Positions 1 to 7,615 of a stretch of DNA of 64,000 bases are shown here, in pieces. Both the position numbers and the translations under genes were made by a program. Positions within the stretch are counted from its first letter, which is position 1. The number at the start of each line of letters is the position of its first letter. The notes beneath the pieces were generated by a model, which worked only from the letters and a program-made list of their open reading frames with translations, did no database searches and was not told the origin of the DNA. Source of the DNA: Massilia atriviolacea (lineage in GTDB: Bacteria > Pseudomonadota > Gammaproteobacteria > Burkholderiales > Burkholderiaceae_D); contig NZ_RXLQ01000005.1 of the NCBI RefSeq assembly GCF_003953935.1, positions 346,553 through 410,552 of the forward strand, given 5' to 3'.

Positions 1-360
1 TCTTTGCAAACGAAGAATCGTCAGCATCTTCAAGCGTGGAAGAGATTTGTTCGGGATCAAGCAACGATGGTCTGGACGCCGGGCCGTCCGCCAGTGTCGT
101 CGCGCGCGCTGCGCTGTTCGATCGTGTATCTTTGCGGCAGCGCTCCTGCCGATGTCGACAACATCGTGAAACCAATTCAGGATGCGCTTGCAGGAGTCGT
201 GTTTAAGGACGATTTGCAGGTGTCCGACATCGGTCGCCATCGACGCTTCCATGGCGAAGCGCTCGACGTCACTTTCCTGCCCTGGCTGCTCTGCGGATCG
301 CCCGTGGAGCGAATGCGACGAGCAGCGCCGTCAAAGCGCGCGCGCTGTCCGCCGCGCTGA
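1..360 (+). CDS. RusA-like endodeoxyribonuclease, 5'-partial
   Basis: The frame is open at the left window edge, so the N-terminus lies outside. The stretch DVDNIVKPIQDAL followed by VFKDDLQVSDI matches the metal-binding core of RusA-family Holliday-junction resolvases, where paired acidic residues in (D)xDN...DALxGxVxxDDxQ hold Mg2+. RusA proteins resolve four-way DNA junctions and are often prophage-derived or accessory. After the core the sequence continues to DVTFLPWLL, as in RusA-like proteins of similar size. It then ends in an arginine- and serine-rich tail that looks non-homologous, so a 3' frameshift or natural divergence is possible. No phage neighbour is visible. The family call rests on the core motif only. 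Confidence 0.6.
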   Translation, partial: SLQTKNRQHLQAWKRFVRDQATMVWTPGRPPVSSRALRCSIVYLCGSAPADVDNIVKPIQDALAGVVFKDDLQVSDIGRHRRFHGEALDVTFLPWLLCGSPVERMRRAAPSKRARCPPR

Positions 361-427
361 AAAACCTGGTGGCCGGGGAATGGTCGGAGGCGAGGCCTGC
401 ATAAGCGAGCCGATATCGCGACCGACC

Positions 428-793
428 TTATTCGCCGGACCCGCCATCGCGATATTCGCCGATGACCTCGATCAGCCCGACGATATGGTCGTTCAGTTCT
501 TCCAGTTCCTCCGCCGGAACCCACCACTCCGTGTGGATGTCGCCGCCGACTTTCTGCACCTGGAAGCGCGCCATGAAGGAGGCCAGCACGTGAAACCGCG
601 TCACGTAACCGACTCCGCTGGCGCCGATGTTCCACTCGATGGCAATCTGCTTCGCATACGCTTCGTTCGTCACCGGATAGAAAATCGGTTGCTCCGGCAG
701 CCGCGGCGGCCAGCGCCTGAAACCGCTCTGGCGCACCAGCGCCAGTTCCTCCGGGCCGGCAGGGCGGTAGAGCACGATGGTGTTATCTGTCAT
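428..793 (-). CDS. Conserved hypothetical protein (annotated elsewhere as ADP-ribosylation/crystallin J1)
   Basis: This 121-residue soluble protein has the signature of a widespread small family: LYRPAGPEELALV near the N-terminus, then FRRWPPRLPEQPIFYPV, SGVGYVTRF and a C-terminal WVPAEELEELNDHIVG. Databases often name this family ADP-ribosylation/crystallin J1, but I know of no demonstrated activity, and the name should not be read as function. There is no signal peptide or membrane segment. The ATG at 793 gives the expected family start. It lies 38 bp downstream of the 2OG-Fe(II) oxygenase on the same strand and may be co-transcribed from that gene's promoter. Confidence 0.75.
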   Translation of the reverse strand: MTDNTIVLYRPAGPEELALVRQSGFRRWPPRLPEQPIFYPVTNEAYAKQIAIEWNIGASGVGYVTRFHVLASFMARFQVQKVGGDIHTEWWVPAEELEELNDHIVGLIEVIGEYRDGGSGE

Positions 794-831
794 GTTTCGC
801 TTTCAAATCGTTTTTATATCCGCAGCCATCG

Positions 832-1392
832 TCATGGCGCGCGGCGGTACATCACATCGGTGCGCAGCACATATTTGAGGCCGTCGACCACTTCCGTGCC
901 CTGATGCAGCAGCGTGTGCGGGAACACCAGCGCCGCGCCTTCCTGCGGCTTGATGAATTCGGTCCTGAATTCCGTATCGCCGCCCTCGACGTCGCCGTTC
1001 AGGTAAATCATGAAGGTCAGGCGGCTCTCTTCGTCGGGCGAGCGGGCGAACACGCCATCCCTGTGCCATTTGAAGTATTCGCGCGGACCATACCGGTAAA
1101 AGCGGAAGCGTTCGTTCAAGCCGCTCAGCTCCCAGCCGTCGATCCTGGCGGGAAGCAGGGCGCGCGCGCGTTGGAACAGGGAATCGGCCAGCGCGGCATC
1201 GTCGAGAATGACGCGGTCGTTATTGCGGATCTCTTCCGCGCGCCGCGCGCCGTCGCGGAAATTGACTTCCGACGGTACGTAGCCCGCTTCTTCGCCCAGC
1301 GCGATGTAATGCTGGCACATGGCTGGGCTGAGGAAGTGTTCGATGAGGAAGGCTCCCGAGTTTCTCTCGACGACGCGCATGGTGGTGTGCAT
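832..1392 (-). CDS. 2OG-Fe(II) oxygenase, prolyl 4-hydroxylase type
   Basis: This 186-residue protein is a compact double-stranded beta-helix oxygenase of the P4Hc type. The HxD iron ligands are H110 and D112 in FKWHRDG. The distal histidine is H159 or H163 in FPHTLLHQG, and a KYVLRTDVMY segment follows, where basic residues bind the 2-oxoglutarate carboxylate. The family uses O2 and 2-oxoglutarate to hydroxylate protein or small-molecule substrates; the substrate here cannot be predicted. A second start at residue 5 is possible, and no clear ribosome-binding site decides between them. A sigma-70-like promoter with a palindrome in its spacer lies 28 bp upstream. Confidence 0.85.
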   Translation of the reverse strand: MHTTMRVVERNSGAFLIEHFLSPAMCQHYIALGEEAGYVPSEVNFRDGARRAEEIRNNDRVILDDAALADSLFQRARALLPARIDGWELSGLNERFRFYRYGPREYFKWHRDGVFARSPDEESRLTFMIYLNGDVEGGDTEFRTEFIKPQEGAALVFPHTLLHQGTEVVDGLKYVLRTDVMYRRAP

Positions 1393-1419
1393 ATGAGTTC
1401 ATTTTCCTTGAATGAACCC

Positions 1420-1448
1420 ATCATAAATCACTTAGTGATTAATCTCAA
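1420..1448 (-). promoter_or_regulatory. Promoter with palindromic operator in its spacer, for the 2OG-Fe(II) oxygenase gene
   Basis: Read on the minus strand, TTGAGA (1443-1448) and TATGAT (1420-1425) are separated by exactly 17 bp, a good sigma-70 geometry. The spacer holds the perfect palindrome AATCACTTAGTGATT (1426-1440). The core ACTTAGTG recurs at 1452-1459, 22 bp from the first copy, which is about two helical turns. A repressor bound here would block RNA polymerase. The regulator is not known; the adjacent BlaI-type protein is one candidate. Confidence 0.6.
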
Positions 1449-1507
1449 CTAACTTAGTGTGAATTTTTCACCAAGAGCGCGGGCGAGTCTGCCGGTGCGG
1501 GAAGGAG

Positions 1508-1891
1508 TTACTTTTTTTCCTCATCCAGGATCGCCTGGATCTCTGCCCGTTCGCGCGCGCTGACATGCCCGCGCAGGGCGGCCAGCACCAGTTCCTTGCC
1601 CGAGCCCGAAAACGCCTTGTGGATCAGCTCCTTGATCAGGCTGGTCTGCAGCGAATCCTGCGGCTGCGCCGGCGCGTACACATGCGCGCGGGCGCGCTCG
1701 TCGCGGGTCAGCAAGCCCTTGGTGTGCATTAATTGCAGCAGGCGCAGCACGGTCGCGTACGCCATGTCGGGACGGCTGGCCACGGCCGCCTGGTGCACCT
1801 GCCTGGCGCTGGCCGGTCCGAGTTGCCACAACAGGCGCAGCATCTCCAGTTCCGCTGCGGTGGGCTTGGGGATGGCGGTCGGCTCTGGCAT
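1508..1891 (-). CDS. BlaI/MecI/CopY-family transcriptional repressor
   Basis: This 127-residue protein matches the BlaI/MecI/CopY family in length and layout. A winged helix covers roughly residues 10-80 (PTAAELEMLRLLWQLGPASA, then TVLRLLQLMHTKGLL), and a short helical dimerisation tail ends in ARERAEIQAILDEE. Such repressors bind palindromic operators as dimers and are usually inactivated by proteolysis through a BlaR1/MecR1 partner, or by metal in CopY. No M56-family sensor protease gene is adjacent, so this copy is an orphan. It lies between two 2OG-Fe(II) oxygenase genes on the same strand. An inverted repeat just upstream suggests autoregulation, and both oxygenases are plausible targets. 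Confidence 0.85.
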   Translation of the reverse strand: MPEPTAIPKPTAAELEMLRLLWQLGPASARQVHQAAVASRPDMAYATVLRLLQLMHTKGLLTRDERARAHVYAPAQPQDSLQTSLIKELIHKAFSGSGKELVLAALRGHVSARERAEIQAILDEEKK

Positions 1892-1912
1892 GGGGAAGGC
1901 GCTGGTGGGAAT

Positions 1913-1938
1913 GCACCTAGAATAAATTATCTAGATGC
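1913..1938. promoter_or_regulatory. Inverted repeat, candidate operator of the BlaI-type gene
   Basis: GCACCTAGA (1913-1921) and TCTAGATGC (1930-1938) form 9-bp arms with one mismatch around the 8-bp AT-rich spacer ATAAATTA. The element is 21 bp upstream of the repressor start. It overlaps a weak minus-strand promoter candidate (TGGACT, 17 bp, TATTCT). Autoregulation is the usual arrangement for this family; binding here is inferred. Confidence 0.5.
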
Positions 1939-1949
1939 GAAAGTCCAGT

Positions 1950-2630
1950 TCAGATCTCCGACCACATGCGCAGCAGGTTGTGATAGTGCCCGGTCAGGCT
2001 GACCGTTTCCTCGGTGTCGCCGAGTTTGGCGCGCAGGCGCACGATGGTCTGGTCGAGTTCGAGCAGCATGGCGCGCCGGCCGTCGTCGCGCACCATGCTC
2101 TGGACCCAGAAGAATGAGCAGACGCGGCTGCCGCGCGTGACCGGCTCGACCTTGTGCACGCTCGACGAGGGATACACGATCATGTCGCCGGCCGGCAGTT
2201 TGACTTCGTGCACGCCGTAGGTATCGTTGACGATCAGTTCGCCGCCATCGTAGTCCTCGGGCTCGCACAGGAACAGGGTGCAGGAGACATCGGTGCGCAG
2301 CGGCAGGGCGCTGCCAAGCACGTTGCGCACCGCGCCGTCCACGTGCGCGCCGTAGTGCCCGCCGCCGGTGTAGCGGTTGAACAGCGGCGGCACGGTGCGC
2401 AGGGGCAGGGCGGCGGCGAAGTAGAGGGGATTGGCGGCCAGCGCGGCCAGGATGACGCGGCCGAGTTCGGCGGCGAGGGGGCCGTCGGTGGGCAGTTGCT
2501 GGTTGTGCTTGACCTGGGCGCCCTGGGCGCCGACCGTGGCGCGGCCATCGGTCCAGTCGGCGTCGTCCAGCGCGCGCCGCATGGCGGCGACCTGGTCGGG
2601 GGTGAGCACTTGGGGAATGTGGAGCATCAT
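1950..2630 (-). CDS. piuC: Fe2+-dependent PKHD-type dioxygenase PiuC/YbiX
   Basis: The protein is 226 residues, the normal PiuC/YbiX length. Iron ligands are H96 and D98 in GAHVDGAV and H159 in [10 protein letters not shown], with R169 in RGSRV as the 2-oxoglutarate anchor. The C-terminal [13 protein letters not shown] is typical of the family. PiuC genes usually sit beside a catecholate TonB receptor of the PiuA/Fiu type and belong to the Fur regulon. That arrangement is seen here, with the receptor gene immediately upstream on the same strand. The enzyme's physiological substrate is not established. Two consecutive ATG codons begin the frame and no strong ribosome-binding site is visible. 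Confidence 0.93.
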   Translation of the reverse strand: MMLHIPQVLTPDQVAAMRRALDDADWTDGRATVGAQGAQVKHNQQLPTDGPLAAELGRVILAALAANPLYFAAALPLRTVPPLFNRYTGGGHYGAHVDGAVRNVLGSALPLRTDVSCTLFLCEPEDYDGGELIVNDTYGVHEVKLPAGDMIVYPSSSVHKVEPVTRGSRVCSFFWVQSMVRDDGRRAMLLELDQTIVRLRAKLGDTEETVSLTGHYHNLLRMWSEI

Positions 2631-2690
2631 GAAATGGGTGATGGATGAGGAGGCGAGCTATCGAGTACTGTTATGCGTTGGCCTCAACAC

Positions 2691-2718
2691 CGTCATTCCC
2701 GCGATGGCGGGAATGACG
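2691..2718. repeat. REP-like hairpin with 12-bp perfect stem
   Basis: CGTCATTCCCGC (2691-2702) and GCGGGAATGACG (2707-2718) form a perfect stem around the loop GATG. It lies between the siderophore receptor gene and piuC. A related hairpin (CGTCGTTCCCG with its complement) occurs at 18016-18057, which suggests a dispersed intergenic element. It could end or trim the receptor transcript before piuC. Confidence 0.7.
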
Positions 2719-2757
2719 GATTGAAGGATTGAAGGATTGAAGGATTAAAGGATTAAA
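2718..2757. repeat. 8-bp tandem repeat, five copies
   Basis: Three copies of GGATTGAA are followed by two of GGATTAAA, directly abutting the REP-like hairpin. The array is in the 168-bp gap between the receptor stop codon and piuC. Copy number may vary by replication slippage. It does not lie in a reading frame or an obvious promoter. Confidence 0.8.
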
Positions 2758-2798
2758 GGAGACAGCTTGTTATCGCAAAGCCGACGGAACGACGGGCA

Positions 2799-5090
2799 TC
2801 AAAAGCGGAAGTTCGCGGTCAGGCTGGCCGAGCGCGGCGCGCCCGGGGTGTAGCGGTAACCGCTCTTGTTGATCTGGGCAATGTACTCCTTGTCCGCCAG
2901 ATTGTACAAGTTCAGCTGCAGGTCGACGTTCTTGCTCACGCTGTACGATGCCATCGCATCGACCACCCAGTACGCGTCGGCGAAGGCCGGGGTGCCGACC
3001 GCGCCGTCGGTGCCGCGCAGCAGCTTGCCGACGTAACGCGCGCCGGCGCCGATTTTCAGGCCCATCGGCAGGGTGTACGAGGTCCACGAGGTGAAGGCAT
3101 CCTTCGGCGTGTAATTCAGGTTGTTGATCCCGCTGGCGGTGACGACCTTGCCGTTGCTCACTTCCGTATCCATGCGGGCATAGCCGGCGCTGACCAGCCA
3201 GTTGCGGGCCACTTCGCCGGTCACGCCCAGCTCGATCCCCTTCACCTGCTTGCGTCCGGTCTGGTAATACAGCAGGTCCACCGGATCTTGCTCCAGCTCA
3301 TTCTTGACGGTGGTCTTGTACAGCGCTGCCGTGAGCGACAGCTTTTGCTTGAGGAAATCCCACTTGGTGCCGATTTCGGTGGTGGTCGATTGCTGCGGAT
3401 CGTATTTCGGGTTCGAAGCGCTGTTGGCGGACGTCGACAGCGTGAAGTTGGTCCCCGGCGGCTGCTTCGACGTGGCGATCAGGGCGTACACGCTGCTGTC
3501 GGCGGTCGGCTTGTACAGCGCCGAGATCTTGCCGTTGCCGACCGTGTCGCTCAGTTTCAGGGTGGTCGGCACCAGGGTACCCACCGGCAAGGTCGGGTTG
3601 GCGGCCGCGGTCGACAGGCTGGTGGCGTGGTAGTTGACGCTGAAGTGGTCCATGCGCCCGCCGACGTTGAAAATCCACTTGTCGCCCAGCTTGATGGTAT
3701 CGAACAGGTACACGCTCTGGGTATCGACCTTGGCATTGGTGCCGACGCCGTTGCGCACCAGGTTCAGGCCGGTAATCGCGGAGTACGGATTGGGGGCGTA
3801 CAGCGAGTCGACCGCCATCGTGCCGGCGCCGGTGTAGCTGTAGTTGGTCTGCTCTTCGCTGGTCAGCTCCAGGCCGCCCACGAAGGTGTGCTTCATGCCG
3901 CCCAGGTCCAGGTTCACGGTCGCCACGCTCTGGTTGGTCAGGATGGTGTTGGTCTGGTCCTTGACGGTGCGGTTGCCGCGCGTGATGGTCCAGGTCGACA
4001 GATCGTTGACGTTCGGCGTTTTCAGGTTGGCGCTGGTGCCCATGAAGGCGGTCAGCAGGTAATCCTGCGCCGTCTTGCCGTAGCGCGTGGTGTTCTGCAG
4101 CTTGACGGCCGGCGAGAAATCATGCTCGACCTTGGCGGTGAACATGTCGGCCTTGACATTGTCGTAATCGCTGGCCGAACCGTAGAAATTCTCCGGGTTC
4201 ACGCGCGGCGCGGTGGTGAGGAAGGCGCGCGCGTCCGGGCTCTTGTAGCCGGGCAGGCCGATGGTCGGCACGCCGCCGGTCGGAATATTGTCCTGGTCCA
4301 CGTGCAGATAGTTCAGGTAGACGCGGGTAGGGCTGTTCAGGCCGAAGGCGAGCGAGGGCGCCAGCGCCCAGCGCTTGTTCTTGACCACGTCGCGGCCCGG
4401 GGTGCCGCTGTCCTGCGCCAGCGCGTTCAGGCGCAGGGCGATGCCCTTTTCGGCGCTCAGGATGGTCGCGTAATCGACCGTGGCGCGCTTTTGCTTGCCG
4501 CTGCCGGCCACCACCGAGCCGGTGGTGCCGGACTCCATCAGCGCCTGCTTGGTCACCATGTTGACCGAGCCGGTCGGCGACGAGCGCCCGGTGTCGGTGC
4601 CGGCCGGGCCCTTGAGCACGTCGAGCTGCTCGACGTTGAACACGTCGCGCGAGATCGAGCCGATGTCGCGCACGCCGTCGACAAAAATGCTGGTCGACGA
4701 ATCGAAGCCGCGCATGTAGATGGTGTCGCCGGTGGTGGTGTTGCCGTTTTCGCCGAGGAAGAAGGTGCCCACGCCCGGGGTGTTGCGCAGCGCTTCGGTC
4801 AGGGTCACCGCGCCTTGCTGGGCGATCAGTTCCTTCTTGATCACGGTCACCGTTTGCGCGGTGTTGAGCAGGGTTTCGGTGTACTTGGGCGAGGCGGCGC
4901 GGTCGGCCTTGAAGTCGTTGGTGCTTTCCTCGGCGGTTTTGCTGACGACCTGGACTTCGGGCAGGGTCTTCGCCTGAGGAGCGTCGGCGGCGGCATGCGC
5001 CGCGACCGGGACCAGCAGCGCGGCCAGTGCGGCGCTCATGTGTTGATTGAAACGGGATTGCGCGTGCTTGCGGCTTTTGATCGGGGCCAT
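2799..5090 (-). CDS. fiu: TonB-dependent catecholate siderophore receptor, Fiu/PiuA type
   Basis: This 763-residue outer-membrane receptor has a signal peptide ending near AAHAAADAP and a TonB-box-like TLPEVQVV. The plug domain includes ALRNTPGVGTFFLGENGN, IYMRGFDSSTSIFVDGVRD and LDVLKGPAGTDTGRSSPTG. A 22-strand-type barrel follows, ending in the aromatic residue of LTANFRF. The plug sequence resembles Fiu/PiuA receptors, which import ferric catecholates, and the piuC neighbour supports this. The frame continues 57 bp upstream, but the ATG at 5090 has an AGAAGAGAAG ribosome-binding site and is followed by the export signal, so I chose it. Regulation by Fur is indicated by the box at 5170-5188. 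The exact ligand is inferred. Confidence 0.9.
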   Translation of the reverse strand: MAPIKSRKHAQSRFNQHMSAALAALLVPVAAHAAADAPQAKTLPEVQVVSKTAEESTNDFKADRAASPKYTETLLNTAQTVTVIKKELIAQQGAVTLTEALRNTPGVGTFFLGENGNTTTGDTIYMRGFDSSTSIFVDGVRDIGSISRDVFNVEQLDVLKGPAGTDTGRSSPTGSVNMVTKQALMESGTTGSVVAGSGKQKRATVDYATILSAEKGIALRLNALAQDSGTPGRDVVKNKRWALAPSLAFGLNSPTRVYLNYLHVDQDNIPTGGVPTIGLPGYKSPDARAFLTTAPRVNPENFYGSASDYDNVKADMFTAKVEHDFSPAVKLQNTTRYGKTAQDYLLTAFMGTSANLKTPNVNDLSTWTITRGNRTVKDQTNTILTNQSVATVNLDLGGMKHTFVGGLELTSEEQTNYSYTGAGTMAVDSLYAPNPYSAITGLNLVRNGVGTNAKVDTQSVYLFDTIKLGDKWIFNVGGRMDHFSVNYHATSLSTAAANPTLPVGTLVPTTLKLSDTVGNGKISALYKPTADSSVYALIATSKQPPGTNFTLSTSANSASNPKYDPQQSTTTEIGTKWDFLKQKLSLTAALYKTTVKNELEQDPVDLLYYQTGRKQVKGIELGVTGEVARNWLVSAGYARMDTEVSNGKVVTASGINNLNYTPKDAFTSWTSYTLPMGLKIGAGARYVGKLLRGTDGAVGTPAFADAYWVVDAMASYSVSKNVDLQLNLYNLADKEYIAQINKSGYRYTPGAPRSASLTANFRF

Positions 5091-5169
5091 CTGCTTCTCT
5101 TCTTCGACGTGGTTAGGTTGGACATAAATTGCCAACAATCTAGTCATTGTAGGAGAAATGTAAAAGCAT

Positions 5170-5188
5170 GTAAATGAGAATCGTTATC
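5170..5188. promoter_or_regulatory. Fur box upstream of the catecholate receptor gene
   Basis: The 19-mer GTAAATGAGAATCGTTATC matches the classical Fur consensus GATAATGATAATCATTATC at 15 of 19 positions. It lies about 80 bp upstream of the receptor ATG on the minus strand. Iron-dependent repression by Fur follows from this match and from the gene's role. Confidence 0.8.
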
Positions 5189-5264
5189 AACACGATTCGT
5201 ATTCGTATTTGGTGAAATCGGCAAGCTTATGCAATTGGCATAGTTTCGGACGTAAAAAGTGTCA

Positions 5265-6608
5265 TCAGTACACATCACGCCGATAGCGTCCGCTCTCGTC
5301 GAGCATGGCGACGGTGTCGCTGCCGAGCACCGTTTCCAGCGTCGCGTGCACGGCCCCGGCCATGCCTTGCAGGCTGCCGCAGACATAGATCGCGGCGCCG
5401 TCCGCCACCCACGCGCGCAGCCGGGCGGCTTGCGCGGCGAGCGCATGCTGCACATAGCGTTCGCTGCCGCCGTCGCGCGAAAACACCAGGCTGACGGCCT
5501 CCAGCATGCCGGCCTGGCGCCAGGCGGCGATATCGGCCGCGCAAAAATCGTCATGCGCGGCCTGGCGCTCGCCGAACACCAGCCAGTTGCGCGCCCGGCC
5601 TGCGTCGGCGCGGCTTTGCAGGTGCGCGCGCAGGCCGCCGATGCCGGTGCCGTTGCCGATCAAGATCAGCGGCCGCGCGGCATTCTCGCCGATCCGGAAG
5701 CGGCTGTGCTGGCGCACGCGCAGCAGCAGCGGCGCATCCTCCTGCGCCTCGCGGCACAGCCAGCCCGAGGCCATGCCCAGGGTGCCGTCCTCGCGCGCGT
5801 GCAGGCGCACCAGCAGCGACAGGCGCCCTTCAGCCATGGTCGAGGCGATCGAATACTCGCGCGGATAGTCCGGGTCGCCCGGCGCGCTCACCTGCACCAG
5901 GTCGCCCGCTTCCCATGCGGGCAGGGGGCCGGCGGCCGGCAGCAGGTCGATGCGGTACACCGGCGCGCCGGCGCTGCCGGGATTGAGCAGGCGGCGCGCT
6001 GCGATGCGCCAGTCGCCGTAGCCTGGGGCGCTCCAGTCGGGGGCGTCGCTGGTGCCGGCCAGGTGGCTCAGGTGATGCTGCCACGCCTCGATGGCGGCGC
6101 TGCGGCCGCGGTCCACTTCGACCCGCTCGAACAGCGCCTGCGCGCCGCACTGCCGCAAGGCGGCGTCCAGGCGGCGCCCGAAGCCGCAGTAATTGGCGTA
6201 GCTGCTGTCGCCCAGCGCCAGCACGGCGTAGTGCAGCTGGCCGAGCGCCATGCCCGGCTGGGCGAGCAGGCGCGCCAGGCGCGCCGCGCTGTCGGGCGCA
6301 TCGCCCTCGCCGTAGGTGCTGGCGATGAACAGGATGCGCGCCGCGCCGCGCAAGGTGGCCTGGTCCAGGTGCTCGACGCTGATTGCGCGCGCCGCCAGGC
6401 CGCCGGTGCGCAGCGTCGCCACCGTGTGTTCGGCCAGCGCTTCGCCGGTGCCGGTCTGGCTGGCATAGGCCACCAGCCAGTCGGCCTTGCCGCCGCCGCT
6501 GTCCTTGTGCACGGCGCGGCGCGCGCGCAGCAGGGCCAGGCACATGCCCGCGTAGGCCGCCACGGCGGCGGCGGCGCCGCCCCAGCGGACCGGATCGACA
6601 GTGATCAT
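5265..6608 (-). CDS. Membrane-anchored NADPH diflavin reductase, CysJ-like
   Basis: This 447-residue protein starts with one membrane helix (about residues 8-28). A flavodoxin domain follows, with FMN loops ASQTGTGEA (49-57), STYGEGDAPD (97-106) and LALGDSSYANYCGFG. A ferredoxin-reductase module then carries REYSIAST for FAD and LIGNGTGIGG for the nicotinamide nucleotide. The order matches sulfite-reductase flavoprotein CysJ, but the protein is shorter and lies in an iron operon without a hemoprotein subunit. I infer that it passes electrons from NADPH to the PepSY membrane protein of the same operon. The ATG at 6608 overlaps the apbE stop codon as ATGA, indicating translational coupling; longer upstream frame is ignored because it overlaps apbE. 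Confidence 0.85.
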   Translation of the reverse strand: MITVDPVRWGGAAAAVAAYAGMCLALLRARRAVHKDSGGGKADWLVAYASQTGTGEALAEHTVATLRTGGLAARAISVEHLDQATLRGAARILFIASTYGEGDAPDSAARLARLLAQPGMALGQLHYAVLALGDSSYANYCGFGRRLDAALRQCGAQALFERVEVDRGRSAAIEAWQHHLSHLAGTSDAPDWSAPGYGDWRIAARRLLNPGSAGAPVYRIDLLPAAGPLPAWEAGDLVQVSAPGDPDYPREYSIASTMAEGRLSLLVRLHAREDGTLGMASGWLCREAQEDAPLLLRVRQHSRFRIGENAARPLILIGNGTGIGGLRAHLQSRADAGRARNWLVFGERQAAHDDFCAADIAAWRQAGMLEAVSLVFSRDGGSERYVQHALAAQAARLRAWVADGAAIYVCGSLQGMAGAVHATLETVLGSDTVAMLDESGRYRRDVY

Positions 6609-7615
6609 TGGAGTAATTCCTCGTAGGCGGTGGAGACGACTTCGCGCAGCGCGCCTTGATGGCGCAGCAGGAAGCGCGCCGCCACGTTCTGGCGTTCGGC
6701 CAGCGCCAGTCCTTGTTCGGGCCCGAGCACCGACAGCGCGGTCGAGAGGGCATCGGCGGCCATGCATTCGGCATGCAGCACCGTGACCGAGGCCACGTCG
6801 TTGCGGATCGGCGCGCCCGTGCGCGGGTCGAGCGTGTGCGAGGCGCGCCGGCCCCCATGCTCGAAGTAGCGCCGGTAGTCGCCCGAGGTGGCGATGGCCA
6901 GCCCGTGCAGCGCCACCGTGGTCGGCGCCGCGCCGTCGCCCGCGCCCGGCACGCCTTCCAGCGCGACCCACCACGGCTGGCCGTCGGCCTTGGTGCCGGC
7001 GCCGCGCAATTCGCCGCCGATCTCCACCAGGTAGTGGTGCAGGCCCTGCGCTTCCAGGCAGCGCGCCAGCAGGTCGACCGCATAGCCCTTGGCCACCGAG
7101 GACAGGTCGATCTGCACGCCGCCCGGCTGCAGCGCGCGCCGGCTGGCGCGGTCCAGTTGCAGGCGCTGGCGGTCGGCGCGCGCCACGATGGCTTGCGTGG
7201 CCGCCGGCAGCGGCGCATAAAAATTGGCTTCGTTATAGCGCTGGCGCGCGCCGAAACCCCAGGCGTTGACCAGGGCGCCGGCGCAGGGATCGTAGGCGCC
7301 GCCGCTGGCCTCGGCCACCTCCAGCGCGTAGCTGAGCACCGTGAAGAAGGCGTCAGGCAGGCGGTGCCAGTTGCCCGCCGGGGCGCTGTTGAAGCGGCTC
7401 AGGTTGGAGTCGCGATCCCAGTGGCTCATTTGCGCCACCACCAGGTCCAGCTGGCGCTGCAGGGATTCCAGCACGGCCGGCCCGGCGCCCGGCGGCGCCA
7501 TCACGCGCGCCGACCAGCTGGTGCCCATGCTGCTGCCGCCCAGGTCGAGCAGGGTGCTGGCGCGCGGCGGCAGGGCCGGCGCGATCGCGAGGGGGACGAG
7601 AACGCGGCGCCGCAT
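6605..7615 (-). CDS. apbE: FAD:protein FMN transferase ApbE
   Basis: ApbE covalently attaches FMN from FAD to Thr or Ser of target proteins, usually in the periplasm. The 336-residue protein shows the family blocks: SSMGTSWSARV near the start, GGVQIDLSSVAKGYAVDLLA, LVEIGGELRGAG, then IATSGDYRRYFEHGG with ASHTLDPRTGAPI, and MAADALSTALSVLG with the conserved metal-site acidic residue. The N-terminus is a short basic-hydrophobic export signal. Its stop overlaps the next start by four bases, and its start abuts the DUF4198 stop codon. The likely substrate is the DUF2271 protein two genes upstream, which has a flavinylation motif. Confidence 0.93.
   Translation of the reverse strand: MRRRVLVPLAIAPALPPRASTLLDLGGSSMGTSWSARVMAPPGAGPAVLESLQRQLDLVVAQMSHWDRDSNLSRFNSAPAGNWHRLPDAFFTVLSYALEVAEASGGAYDPCAGALVNAWGFGARQRYNEANFYAPLPAATQAIVARADRQRLQLDRASRRALQPGGVQIDLSSVAKGYAVDLLARCLEAQGLHHYLVEIGGELRGAGTKADGQPWWVALEGVPGAGDGAAPTTVALHGLAIATSGDYRRYFEHGGRRASHTLDPRTGAPIRNDVASVTVLHAECMAADALSTALSVLGPEQGLALAERQNVAARFLLRHQGALREVVSTAYEELLQ

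Noticed and set aside
5265..6608. Calling the diflavin reductase CysJ of sulfite reductase
   Set aside because: It has an N-terminal membrane helix, is shorter than CysJ and is in a Fur-boxed ApbE/PepSY operon with no cysI.
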